A DNA stretch of 64,000 nucleotides, from assembly GCA_034401795.1 (NCBI GenBank), contig CM067359.1, forward strand, positions 147,690,233 to 147,754,232, read 5' to 3'. The notes beneath the pieces are model-generated. The model was not told the DNA's origin. It did not search any database and saw only the letters and a list, made by a program, of their open reading frames with translations. The translations under genes and the position numbers were made by a program. Positions 53,965-64,000 of the stretch are shown here, in pieces. The stretch's first letter is position 1. Each line of letters begins with the position of its first letter. The stretch is from Chaetoderma sp. LZ-2023a (taxonomy: Eukaryota > Mollusca > Caudofoveata > Chaetodermatida > Chaetodermatidae).

Positions 53965-56500
53965 TGTAAACCGCCAATTTGTATACCTTCGTTCCCTAGG
54001 GGAAGGTGTTTGATTCCTGCACGGGTCATCGATATTCTTGAAACTCCTTAGAGGGCATCACTTATTTATACATTTTATCATCCGATGGATAAACTTGCAT
54101 GCAAATTCTTATTATTCATAACGCTCGATGCCACTATTATTATCCGATTATACAATAATCTTGTTACCTAATGAGTGATGTTGTTATGCGTTAGCGATCG
54201 TCCACATCTCCCTTGTGATTCAAGCCGAAACGTGTTTCGATTATGCGAATCCTTAGTCTATATCTCAGTCTCAGTACCATCTTCATCATCAAAAATATTC
54301 ATTCAACGAAAGTAAAGATAATTGTCTTTCAGTACAAAATTATTGCAAGCGTTAGTGTGATTTTGCATCAGGAGAATAGAAAATCTACAATTGAATATTT
54401 GAGCAAAATATTGGAGGATATGATTGTCCCCATGCGGCATGGTCTTCTAGAAGACTGCGTTTATCTAACAACACTCTATCATAGGGCATCTGCCTCGGTC
54501 TGAACAAACTGCGTGTGCACGACTGGAGCATGCCTCTATCACTCACCGCCACGACTCATTCAGACAACAGCACATTGAGGTTCATCAAGCCATCATAGAC
54601 TCCAACCCATAGCCCCGAATTCTATCAGGAATATCATGTTGCCCAGGATATAATTATTTCTTGCAGGTGTGTTCATGTGGAACGCAATCTATGCTTTGAA
54701 AATTAATTCATCATTTTGTATGGGTCCCGAAGCAGATAACACATGATACGCACTGCAATGGAATGAAGCAAGTGAAGAAGACACGTACATGACAGTAACA
54801 CATGTTCCATATTACCGAGAGCATTGCGAACGAAAGTATGAAACATCGACAAAACATGAGAATGGAACAAAAGAACATGTGAACATGTCCGACACGTGCA
54901 TGCTGCAAGCCAATCATTAGCTCATTGTGTGATTTATAGGTGGGAAAGGTGCGATAGAGCAAGCTTTCACTGTACGGAGTTATATTTTCTTTCTGAATGG
55001 AGAAGAAAGTTAAGATTAATGAAGATGGGATGAAAAAAATGCTACACACAATACACGTTGATCTAATGGATTACTCCGTAATGTTAGTCAAGTATATGAT
55101 ATCATAATTAAATACGTCACATGTAGGAGAGAGCTGGGATGGGCATAGCTAAACTCAATTTTATCTATAAGTTGCTGTGCTGTGTTGCTTTAACAGGAAC
55201 ATTTAATGCAACAATATATTCATCAGATAACTGCAGAACTCGTAATATTGGCATACATTTAACATGATTAGTGAAAGATATGGGATACTTGCTAACCTCG
55301 TCGAACTCCATTGCGAGAAAAACCCCAGACCCCCTCATGGGATGCCATGACGTAAAATCAACAACCCACAGCTCAAAACAAATCTGTCAAATACACAGGT
55401 AATTTAAATTCATTAGTGTCATTTATTGAACCATATTTTTCGAGTGAATTCACTAGAGGCGTAGATTTATATCGGTTGGTAATTTAATCAGTAATATAAT
55501 AATTATGAGTTTTAGATAATGACTAGATGATGCTTGCGGAGACAATGCTATGAATAATCCGCCATATGGTCAGGTAATAGGACGAGCGGATTTGAGTCGT
55601 ACACAGATTTATTAAGCGGCATGAAGGCTCATAGATTTTGCAGTTGCTTAAAGGTACTATGTCACACCAAGTTGTCTTAAATGAAAAATAATAGGAAACT
55701 TACAATATCCAGGCGTATATAGAGAATTTTTATGCAACCTAATGGAATATGAAATGATTTTCCATGTTGAGCGCCCTATCATTGAAATTGAATTGTGCAT
55801 AAAAACTACGCAACGTGGATGAGTTTTATTTAAAAAGTTTAGAGCGTGCCTCGTGAAATGGTGGAACAGCCATTCAATAAGAAGAAGGGCTTCCCCAGTC
55901 GCAAGTAGGTCACAATCCGTAAACAAATCTCTCGTGACAGCGACGAGTTTGCGAATGTTTTTTTAAAACATTTTTTTAATTTATTTTATTTATTCTTTCT
56001 TTGTTTGCGAATATTACGCTACCTATTTTTCTTCTCCTACTCGTGTGTTTTAGCATCTTCTCATGTATCAACTTCTTGGTGACAGCGTGATATTGAATCA
56101 TATGAAGATATTTGTGCGCTAGAATACGAAAATTCAACAATATTTACGCGATTGGAAGCGGAAAACAATGCCATCAATGGGCGCTCGCGCCTGTGCCAAT
56201 TCGCCATATTGTGCCGTACTTGTTATTATGGTACAATTGTAATACGCTGGCGGATTGTTTTAAAGTCCAGCCGATTTCAGAAATTTTACGTGATATTGTA
56301 CGCACTTACGCCAGTTCCATAGCCCTATTCTATGCATTGGGCATACAAAATGTAGGATATTGGTCGTCTATTCACGTTTTGCATGTAGGATACGCATACA
56401 CGAGTCTTACAGCTTCATTCGTAGCTAAGTCAGGCATCCACGCAGTCGGTTGGTCAGTGCGTTGTCAATCGGTCGGTGCGTGGTTCGGTCTGTCAGCCTG
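53965..56500. other. Unassigned sequence
   Basis: No gene. A 112-codon minus-strand frame (54711-55049) is Phe/Cys-rich and unrecognised. The region 55640-55930 starts TTAAAGGTACTATGTCACACC and may be the end of another dispersed repeat. From 56112 an open frame (TTG start, no ATG) runs into the satellite. Confidence 0.4.
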
Positions 56501-56504
56501 TCTG

Positions 56505-59500
56505 TCTCTCCGCCGCTCATGCAGTCATCTGACCTGTTATTCATTCAGTCATCTGATCTGTCACTCATGCAGTCGAGACTTTCAGTCTCTATTCCTCATG
56601 CAGTCATCTGATCTGTCACTCATGCAGTCCGTCAGTCTGTCACTCATGCAGTCATCTGATCTGTCACTCTTGCAGTCATCTGATCTGTCACTCATACAGT
56701 TATCTGATCTGTCACTCATGCAGTCATCCGATCTGTCACTCATGCAGTCATCCGATCTGTCACTCGTGCATTCGGTCGGTTTGTTACTCGGTTGGCCGGT
56801 TAGTGGGTTGGTCAATCGGTGGGTGGGTGGGTGGTTTGGTCTGTCAGTCCGTCGCTTATGCAGTTATCCGATCTGCCACTCATGCAGTCATCTGATCTGT
56901 CACTCATACAGTCCATCAGTCTGTCACTCATGCAATCGCCCTATCTGTCACTCATGCAGTCCACCAGTCTGGCACTCATGCAGTCATCCGATATGTTACT
57001 CATGCAGTCCATCAGTCGGTCACTCATGCAGTCATCATATCTGTCTCTCATGCATTCATCCGATATGTCACTCATGCATTCGGACAGTCTGTCATTCATG
57101 CAGTCATCCGATCTGTCACTCATGCAGTCATTCTATCTATCACTCATGCAGCCAATCAGTCTGTCACTCATGCCGCCATCCTATCTGTCACTCACGCAGT
57201 CCACCAGTCTGCCACTCATGCAGTCATCCTATCTGTCATTCATGCAGTTATCCGATATGTCATTCATGCAGTCCATCTGATCTGTCACTCATGCAGTCAC
57301 CCAATCTGTCACTCATGTAGTCGGTCACCAATGCAGTTCGTCGGGCGGATAGTCTGCAGCTTTGTCATTTAGTCGTTCGAGAAGTCCATCACTCATCCGA
57401 TCTGTCACTCATGCAGTCGGTCGGTTGCTCGACGGGTTGGCCACTCCATGGGTTGGTGGTTTGATCTCTCAGGATGTCCATCACTCATGCAGTCCTCCGA
57501 TCTGTCACTCATGCAGTCATTTGCTCTGTCACTCATGCAGTAAGTCGATTAGTCGTTTGGTCGCTCATTCGATCGGTTGGTCGGCCTGTCAGCCTGTTCA
57601 CCAATCTACCATGCATGCAGTCATCAAATATGTCACTCATGCAGTCTGTCATCTGATCTGTTACTGATCTGTTACTCATGCATTTGATCAGTCGGTCGGT
57701 CAGTCAGTTGGTCTGTCCACCTGTCGGACAGTCAGCCAGTCATACAGCTATCCGAGCTGTCACTCATGCAGTTGATCATCCGATCTGTCACTCACGCAGT
57801 CAGTCGGTCTGTCGGTCTATCTGTCAGTCTATCACGCATGCAGTCATCCTATCTGCCACTCAGGTAGTCGTGCGATATATCACCCTTGCAGTCCGCCAGT
57901 CTGTCACTCGGGCAGTCATATGATCTGTCACTCATGCAGTCATCTGATCTGTCACTCATGCTGTGATCCGATCTGTCACTCATGCAGTTGGTCGGGTGGT
58001 TTGGTCTGTCATCATCTCTGTCAGTCTGTCACTCATGAATTCCTTCGATCTGTCACTCATGCAGGCCGCCACTCATACAGTCATCCAATTTATCAGTCAT
58101 GCAGTTGGTCACTCATATAGTCGATATGTCGGTCGCTCATGTGGGCGGTCAGTCCGTCACCCATGCAGTTAGCTGATCTGTCACTCATGCGTTTGGTCGG
58201 TCCGTCGCTCAAGCAATCGGTCGGTCGGACTGACGAAGGGTAGTTTGGTCTGTCAGCCTGTCCGTCAGTCCATTATTTATGCAGTTATTCGATCTGTGAC
58301 ACATGTGGTCGATCATTCCACCAATCAGTCACTGATGCAGTCATCCGATATGTCATGCAGGCAGCTATCCGATCTGTCACTAATGCAGTCATCCGATCTG
58401 TCACTCATGCCGTCTGTCAGTTTGTCACTCATGCAGTCATGCTATCTGACAGTCATGCAGTGATCCGATATGTCACACATGCAGTACATCAGCCTGTCAT
58501 TGATGCGGTCCATCAGTCTGCCACTCAGGCAGTCTTCTGATCTGTTTTTCATGCAGTCCGTTAGTCTGTCACCCATGCAGTCATCCGATCTGTCACTTTA
58601 TGCAGTCCGTCACTCTGTCACTCATACAGTCATGGGATCCCTCACTCATTAAAACGCCGCCATCCGATCTGTCACTCATGCAGTCAGTCAGGCTGGCATG
58701 GAGTCATCCAATTTATTGCTCTTGCAGTCATCCGATCTGTCACCAATGCAGTCATCCGATCTGTCAAGCATTCAGTCCGTCAGTCTGCCACTCATGCAGT
58801 CATCCTATTTGTGATTCAGGCAGACATCTGATATGTCACACATACAGTCTGTCAGTCTCTAACCCATGCAGTCATTCGATCTGTCACGCATGCAGTCCGT
58901 CAGGCTATCACTCATGCAGTCACCGGATCCATCACTCATGCAGTCACCCTATCTGCCACTCATGCAATCATCCGATATGTCACTCATACATTCCATCAGT
59001 CTGTCGCTCATGCCATCATCCGATCTGTCACTCGTGCCGTCATCTGATCTGTCATTCATGCAGTCATCAGATCTGTCAGTCATATAGTCTGTCACTCATG
59101 CAGTTGCTCGGGTGGCCGGTCGGTCGGTCGGTTGGTCACTCAGTTGGTCGGTAAGTGGGTTTGTTAGTCGGTCGGTGGGTGGTTTGGTCCGTCATCCTGT
59201 CCATCAGTCCGTCACTCATACAGCCCACCACTGATGCAGTCATCCAATTCGTCAGTCATGCAGTTGGTAACTCATATAGTTGGTAGGCCAGTCGCTCATG
59301 TGGTCAGTCAGTCCATCACGCGTGCAGTCAGTAGGTCGGTCCGTTCTGTCACTCAGGCAGTCGGTCAATCCGCCTGTCTGCCAGTCTGTCACTTCTGCAG
59401 TCATACGATCTATCACTAATGCAGTCCGTCAGTCAGTCAGCCATGCAGTTGCTCATCCGATCTGTCACTCGTGCAGTTGGTCGGTCATTCGATCTGTCAC

Positions 59501-61062
59501 TCATCTCATGCAGTCATTCGATCAGTCAGTCGGCCGTGCAACATGTCCGTCATTCAACCGATCTGTCACCCATGCAATCCATCACGCATACAGTCGGTCA
59601 TCCGATCTGTCACTCATGCAGTCAGTCGGTCATCTACACCGTGACTCATGCAGTCGGTCTGTCAGCCGGTTGGTCGGCCATTCAGTCAGTTGGTTGGCCG
59701 GTCCATCAATCCGTCACTCATGCAATCATCAGATCTGTCTCTCATGCAGTCTGTCAGTCCATCACTCATGCAGTCTGTCATCTGATCTCTCACTGATGCA
59801 GTCAGTCGCTCATCCGATCTATCGCTCATGCAGTCGGTCGGTCAGTCGGCCTGTTTGTCAGTCCATCACTCATGCAGCTTTCCAAGCTGTCACTCATGCA
59901 TTCTGTCAGTCCGGCAGTTGGTTATCCGAACTGTCACTTATGCAGTCTGTCGTTCGGTCGATTGGCCTGTCTGTCAGTCTGTCACTCATGCGGTCATCCG
60001 CTCTGCCACTCATGCACCTCATCAGTCCATCACTCATGCAGTCAGTCATCCGATCAGTCACTCATACAAACCGTCCTTCAACTGCTCTGTCACTCATGCA
60101 CTCCATTAGTCATGCAGTCGGTCATCCGATCTGTCACTCATGCAGTCAGTCAGTCATCTGCTTGGTCACTCATGCAGTAAGTCGGTCAGTCGTTTGGTTG
60201 CCCATTCGGTCGGTTGGTTGGCCTGTCAGCCTATTCATCAGTCCGTCACGCATGCACGCATCCAATATGTCACTCGTGCAGTCTGTCAGTCCATCACTCA
60301 TCTAGTCAGTCATCTGATCTGTTACTTGTGCAGTTGGTCGGCCGGTCAGTCAGTCGGTTGGCCGGTCGGCATAACCGTCAGTCCGTCAGTCACACAGCTC
60401 TCCGGGCTGTACATCATGCAGTCCGTCACTCATGCAGTTGGTCATCCGATCTGTCACTCATGCAGTCAGTCATTCGGTCTGTCAGCCTATCTGTCAGTCC
60501 ATCACTCATGCAGGCATCTGATCTGTCACTCATGCATCCCGTCAGTCCATCACGCATGCAGTCAGCCATCCAATCTGTCACTCATGCAGTCAGTCGGTCA
60601 TCCGATCTGTCACTCATGCAGTCAGTCGGTCATCCGATCTGTCACTCATGCCTGGTTGGTCGGAAATTGTCAGTAAGTCACTCCTCACATCCTCTCCTAT
60701 ATCCATACCGCATCTATTTGTAATTTCAAGGTAGTCTGTCAGTTGGTCGGCCTGTCAGCCTGTCCATCAGTCCGTCACGCATGCAGTCATCAGATATGTC
60801 ACTCATGCAGTCTGCCAGTCCATCACTCATCCAGTCGGTCATCTGATTTGTTACCCATGCGGTTGGTCTGTCGGCATGTCCGTCAGTCCGTTAGTCACAC
60901 AGCTCTCCGAGTTGTCAATCATGCAGTCCGTCACTCAGGCAGTTGGTCATCCGAGCTGTCACTCATGGAGTCAGTCGTTCGGTCTGTCGGCCTATCTGTC
61001 AGTCTGTCACTCATGCAGTCATCCGATCTGTCACTCATGCGGCCGGTCGAAAATTGTCAAAT
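56505..61062. repeat. 24-bp satellite with higher-order structure
   Basis: About 4.5 kb of diverged 24-bp units containing CATGCAGTCATCC and GATCTGTCAC, mixed with stretches of CAGT/GGTC tetranucleotides (GTCGGTCGGTCAGTC). Because the unit is 8 codons and has few stops, long frames are open in all three forward frames, giving MQSSDLSL, CSHPICHS and HAVIRSVT octapeptides, and SDRSDDCM in reverse. No ATG-led gene structure, signal peptide or domain is evident. Spacer-like modules (GGCCTGTCAGCCTGTCC) recur at 57.57, 58.25, 60.22 and 60.76 kb, showing higher-order duplication. Confidence 0.95.
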
Positions 61063-62385
61063 GTCACCCCCCTCTTTCCCCTCCCATATCCCACAGAAGT
61101 ATGCCGTTTTAGAAATAAAAAATACGATACACGGTAGCACTATATACTACTAAAATTATATAATATACACAAATATATTAGTAGTATATAGTTTTCGCAT
61201 TTTTGATTTCGCGTTTTCGTATCTAAAACAGCAGACTCCTGTGCATATCCATACCGCATCTATTTGTAATTTCAAGGTAGTCTGAGATGAGTTCACGAAA
61301 AATCATGATATGATTGCCTTTTCATAATGAGTCCCATAACGAAAATACCACAATACTGGTAAGACACACTTATGAATGAACGTGGTTTGCGCTGCCCGTT
61401 TTCGTAATAACAGCAATAGTTTACACGGTACGTGTTGCCAGTATTGCTGGCCTGTTTATAGCTAATTCGCCTATTTTAGTCTAGCATATCATTTAATTTA
61501 GTCGTTAATAGTATTTACCGATGATGCACCCATCTAATAACAATAGCTGATTGAGACAAGTTAACACAGAAAGCGAAACAAAAAATATGTCACGTGATAA
61601 GAGGTATTTCCCTGTATGAATATTTATTAGATGCCCACTGAATACAATATAAACTAGATAGATAAGATCAGAAATGGCTGTAAAATGCGCTATTTGACGA
61701 TCGCGGTAACGGTGGAATTAAATCTATAATTTATTGGCGGGATTGTGCAAATATGAACTTCTCCTGAAACAAATGAGATGCTGTATATAGCATAGAGACT
61801 GATTTGCAATAATGAAATACTGTGGCATAGCAGCTCTAAACGGAATTATATATACCTTTGCATTTAATATCTGACGACATTTGCAAAATACTTGTTTGTC
61901 AGAGGAAAATCGCACCGATGCTTGCTGCAATGACTCTCCATCGAATTATTTTTAATATATGAAAATAACTATACCATGCAGTGAATATTATCGACCTTTA
62001 TTTAATGTGAAACGATGCAATGACCATAACGTGGGAAATGTTTACGTGACTGATCATTGACCTCTCTGCAGAATAACCTGTCATCTGACGGATTATGAGC
62101 TGTAGTCAAATCACACGTATTGTTCTCTCAAAACTAATGTTTAATACCATACAATGAAAAATAACCCTATGGTGCATGATACTGTAATGACTGATTCATT
62201 TAATGACTTTTTACAGTAATACCCCTGGCTTTGGCCCGCAAATTGGCAGCTATATCCAACTATTCTGTTGTGGGTCAATCATTTTCAAAGCGATCGTCTA
62301 GATAGAAAGAGTGTTAGCATCATACAATAGGCGCCTGCTTCTTTAGTTAATTTCCAAATCAACACCGATTATTGCCATTACTTGT
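61063..62385. other. Unassigned sequence with one small palindrome
   Basis: No gene. Contains the 124-bp palindrome listed next; from 61290 on no repeat is recognised. Confidence 0.4.
61106..61229. mobile_element. Small fold-back element, family F
   Basis: Ends GTTTTAGA and TCTAAAAC are inverted, and the centre has a perfect 14-bp pair CTATATACTACTAA/TTAGTAGTATATAG (61140-61153, 61178-61191). It lies in one of two paralogous satellite-edge segments and is absent from the other (60660-60740), which supports insertion. Confidence 0.6.
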
Positions 62386-62389
62386 GATC

Positions 62390-63530
62390 TTTCTTCCTAC
62401 AGTTCAATTATCGGTTACAAGTTTGCCAGCTTCTAGGACCTGATAGCATCCCACCCTTCCTGCTTGTGCTTTGACCTAGGCTCCGTCAAACGGTGTCCAA
62501 GATACATTCAATTTACGCAGGTAACGGTTCCATAGGAAATGCATTCGAACCTTTAAAGGTGCATACACCTAACGGTATTTATCAAATTACCTTCATACGT
62601 AGCTAGCGTGTTACACGCCGTCTTCCATGGGTGTCTGCAGAGGAGTTAAATTCCAAAGGCATGTTTCCTCTTTAGCGATCGAATTTGCCAGTTGTCCTTT
62701 GCGAGAAATGCCACACCTTGATCAATGAATCTCAATTACTATATGAAAAGACGCACTATGCCACTCCGTAATGTCGAGGCCATCCATTAGTGTGGAGATA
62801 ACCCACCCACTCCCACCACATGGTCCACAATTTACCAATCTTTGCTCACTCACACAAGTCCAATGAGCAGATTTGAAGGTCGGCATTTTCAGAATATTTA
62901 TTTACATCACTTTAAATCAGATGTTTATAGGTATAGCGCATTGTTGTGACCGTTGGCTTAGCCACACCAGTCTAGGGATCAGTAGATTTTTGAAATAGGA
63001 TCTGTGTTGGTCTTAAAACTTGTTCTGACTGGGAGCTGCATCTGTATATGACATGGACAGCTCGCAGTAAAATTAATTTGAACATAATCAACATAATGTT
63101 TATTCGATTGTACAATCAACAATACCATATAATTAAGTCTCTTTCGTGAAGGACTTTTCAACTTTCGTGACGCAACTACGTCATTTGGATTGTGCTGTCA
63201 AGTAGCGTCAGTGATTATTTGGATATGATGTCAGATACTTGACTTCTTAATAAAGTTATACTTTAGTTACTGGTATGTCGCTTGAGAGGTGTATTCACAG
63301 ACTAATGCATTATATGTGCTTCCTCTCCAGAGCATAATGTCCATTTCAGAAGACAATATTTGAGACGCCATTGCAAAATGTGCAATTCCTGTTCTGCATA
63401 GAAGCACTCACGCCAAAAGCTAATCAACCACCAGTCTATCACTATTATATTTTACATTCAGATCTGTTGGAATGGACTTTAAGCTTCGTAACCTGGGTCC
63501 CTAGAAGCTATATTTTAACATAACTTTTCA
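62390..63530. repeat. Dispersed repeat C, copy 3, without the transposase frame
   Basis: Order: AATTATCGGTTACAAGTTTG, GCTTCTAGGACCTGATAGC, CCGTCAAACGGTGTCC, TGCATACACCTAACGG, TAGCGTGTTACACGCCG, TGATCAATGAATCTCAATT, GACGCACTATGCCAC, then (after a family-A insertion at about 62985-63165) GCTTCCTCTCCAGAGCATAA and GCATAGAAGCACTCACG. Between GTGTTAC and AATCTCAA there are only about 100 bp; in copy 1 the same interval holds the 2.2-kb transposase/nuclease frame. Confidence 0.75.
62985..63165. mobile_element. Fold-back family A, degenerate, inside repeat C
   Basis: CTTAAAACTTGTTCTGACTG and CAGTAAAATTAATTTGAAC form the arms, then ATAATCAACATAATGTTTAT and TCGTGAAGGACTTTTC resemble the right flank. 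Confidence 0.55.
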
Positions 63531-63539
63531 GATAAGGTG

Positions 63540-64000
63540 TTGAATATATTGTGGGATATGAAATGAGATTTGAGTAATTATCTCTGAAATCTCCCGAGAT
63601 CATCAATCAGAGGTGATTAATATTTGAATAATCCTCTTCATAACGTATTTGCTAATTATGATGGCTGCGTGTTAGGTTGATAAAGACACTATGCACAGGC
63701 CAGGCCAACATTACATTGACGTAATCTGGTCGCAGCTACCGTTAGTGGCAGAAATGCTAGCCCTGATAATTAGCATACAGTAGTGACATACTTGCTTTCT
63801 AACGTAGATTATTTGTAAAGTTGAGGACCTTTCTTCTTTTTTTCTGTTTTCGGTAATATTATTTCCAGAGCATCCATTCTTAGAGCTTTATCTTCTGGTA
63901 CCTAATATCCCTCTCCACCGCAGTGCTTGTGCTTTGAATTTGGATCCGTCAAACGGTTACCAAGATCCACCATTTTCTTTTTGCAGAAATGTGTCCTCTC
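63540..64000. repeat. Dispersed repeat C, copy 4 (cut by the window end)
   Basis: GAGTAATTATCTCTGAAATC, GCTAATTATGATGGCTGCG, GTTAGTGGCAGAAATGCTAG, CGGTAATATTATTTCCAG and CCGTCAAACGGTTACCAAG match copy 1 left part in order. It follows copy 3 directly, so the unit can be arranged head to tail. Confidence 0.8.

Noticed and set aside
53985..54030. tRNA-like T-arm text (GTGTTTGATTCCTGCAC).
   Set aside because: No matching acceptor, D or anticodon stems could be folded around it.
54711..55049. 112-codon hydrophobic Cys-rich minus-strand frame as a membrane protein gene.
   Set aside because: No signal peptide or organised membrane segments, no promoter, no family resemblance; length is within chance for AT-rich DNA.
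56112..57320. A 402-codon frame entering the 24-bp satellite.
   Set aside because: Starts with TTG, has no recognised domain, and most of its length is satellite that is open in all forward frames.

Overview
The window looks like non-coding, repeat-rich DNA of an invertebrate animal, probably marine; I cannot name the species. The evidence is long microsatellites, several fold-back (MITE-like) families in many copies, degenerate non-LTR retrotransposons of CR1/L2/Jockey type, pieces of a large eukaryotic DNA transposon, and no dense or operon-like coding. No rRNA, tRNA, CRISPR array or prokaryotic feature was seen. No complete host gene could be supported; one possible 3' terminal exon (26749-26937) and one weak exon-like ORF (849-1334, minus) are noted.

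Layout. 0-7 kb: microsatellites, relics of two LINEs and copies of fold-back family A. 7.1-11.1 kb: an unexplained block that opens with what reads as a complete heat-shock-type Pol II promoter (five contiguous HSE units, inverted CCAAT, CRE, TATA). 11-31 kb: alternating copies of family A (core around TTGAATATTTTGAAACTAA, ends TTGGACCTTTCC) and family B (core around GGAATGACTGGCTCG, ends TTAA-CCCTT), a 31-bp E-box array, a 68-bp array and a roughly 370-bp ACT microsatellite. 32.2-34.7 kb: a 5'-truncated CR1-like LINE with a broken reading frame. 38.1-40.2 kb (minus) and 49.69-51.85 kb (plus): two decayed copies of one very large transposase family that also carries an XPG/FEN-like nuclease domain and a CXC-type cysteine cluster (probably Academ-like). 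42.5-44.25 kb: a second LINE (CR1/L2-like) sitting in the hairpin loop of a family-A element. 49.0-54 kb and 62.4-64 kb: copies of dispersed repeat C, one of which surrounds the transposase/nuclease ORF. 56.5-61.1 kb: a roughly 4.5-kb satellite built on a 24-bp unit that keeps long frames open on both strands only because 24 is a multiple of three.

How the parts relate. Nearly everything is mobile or repeat DNA in layers: fold-back elements came first, LINEs landed in them, and fold-back elements also sit beside arrays and in the large DNA transposon remnants. Family A has spread the CRE palindrome TGACGTCA through the window (18 exact copies counted by eye, about one expected), which is the clearest possible regulatory consequence. 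All family assignments rest on reading motifs by eye, without database searches.
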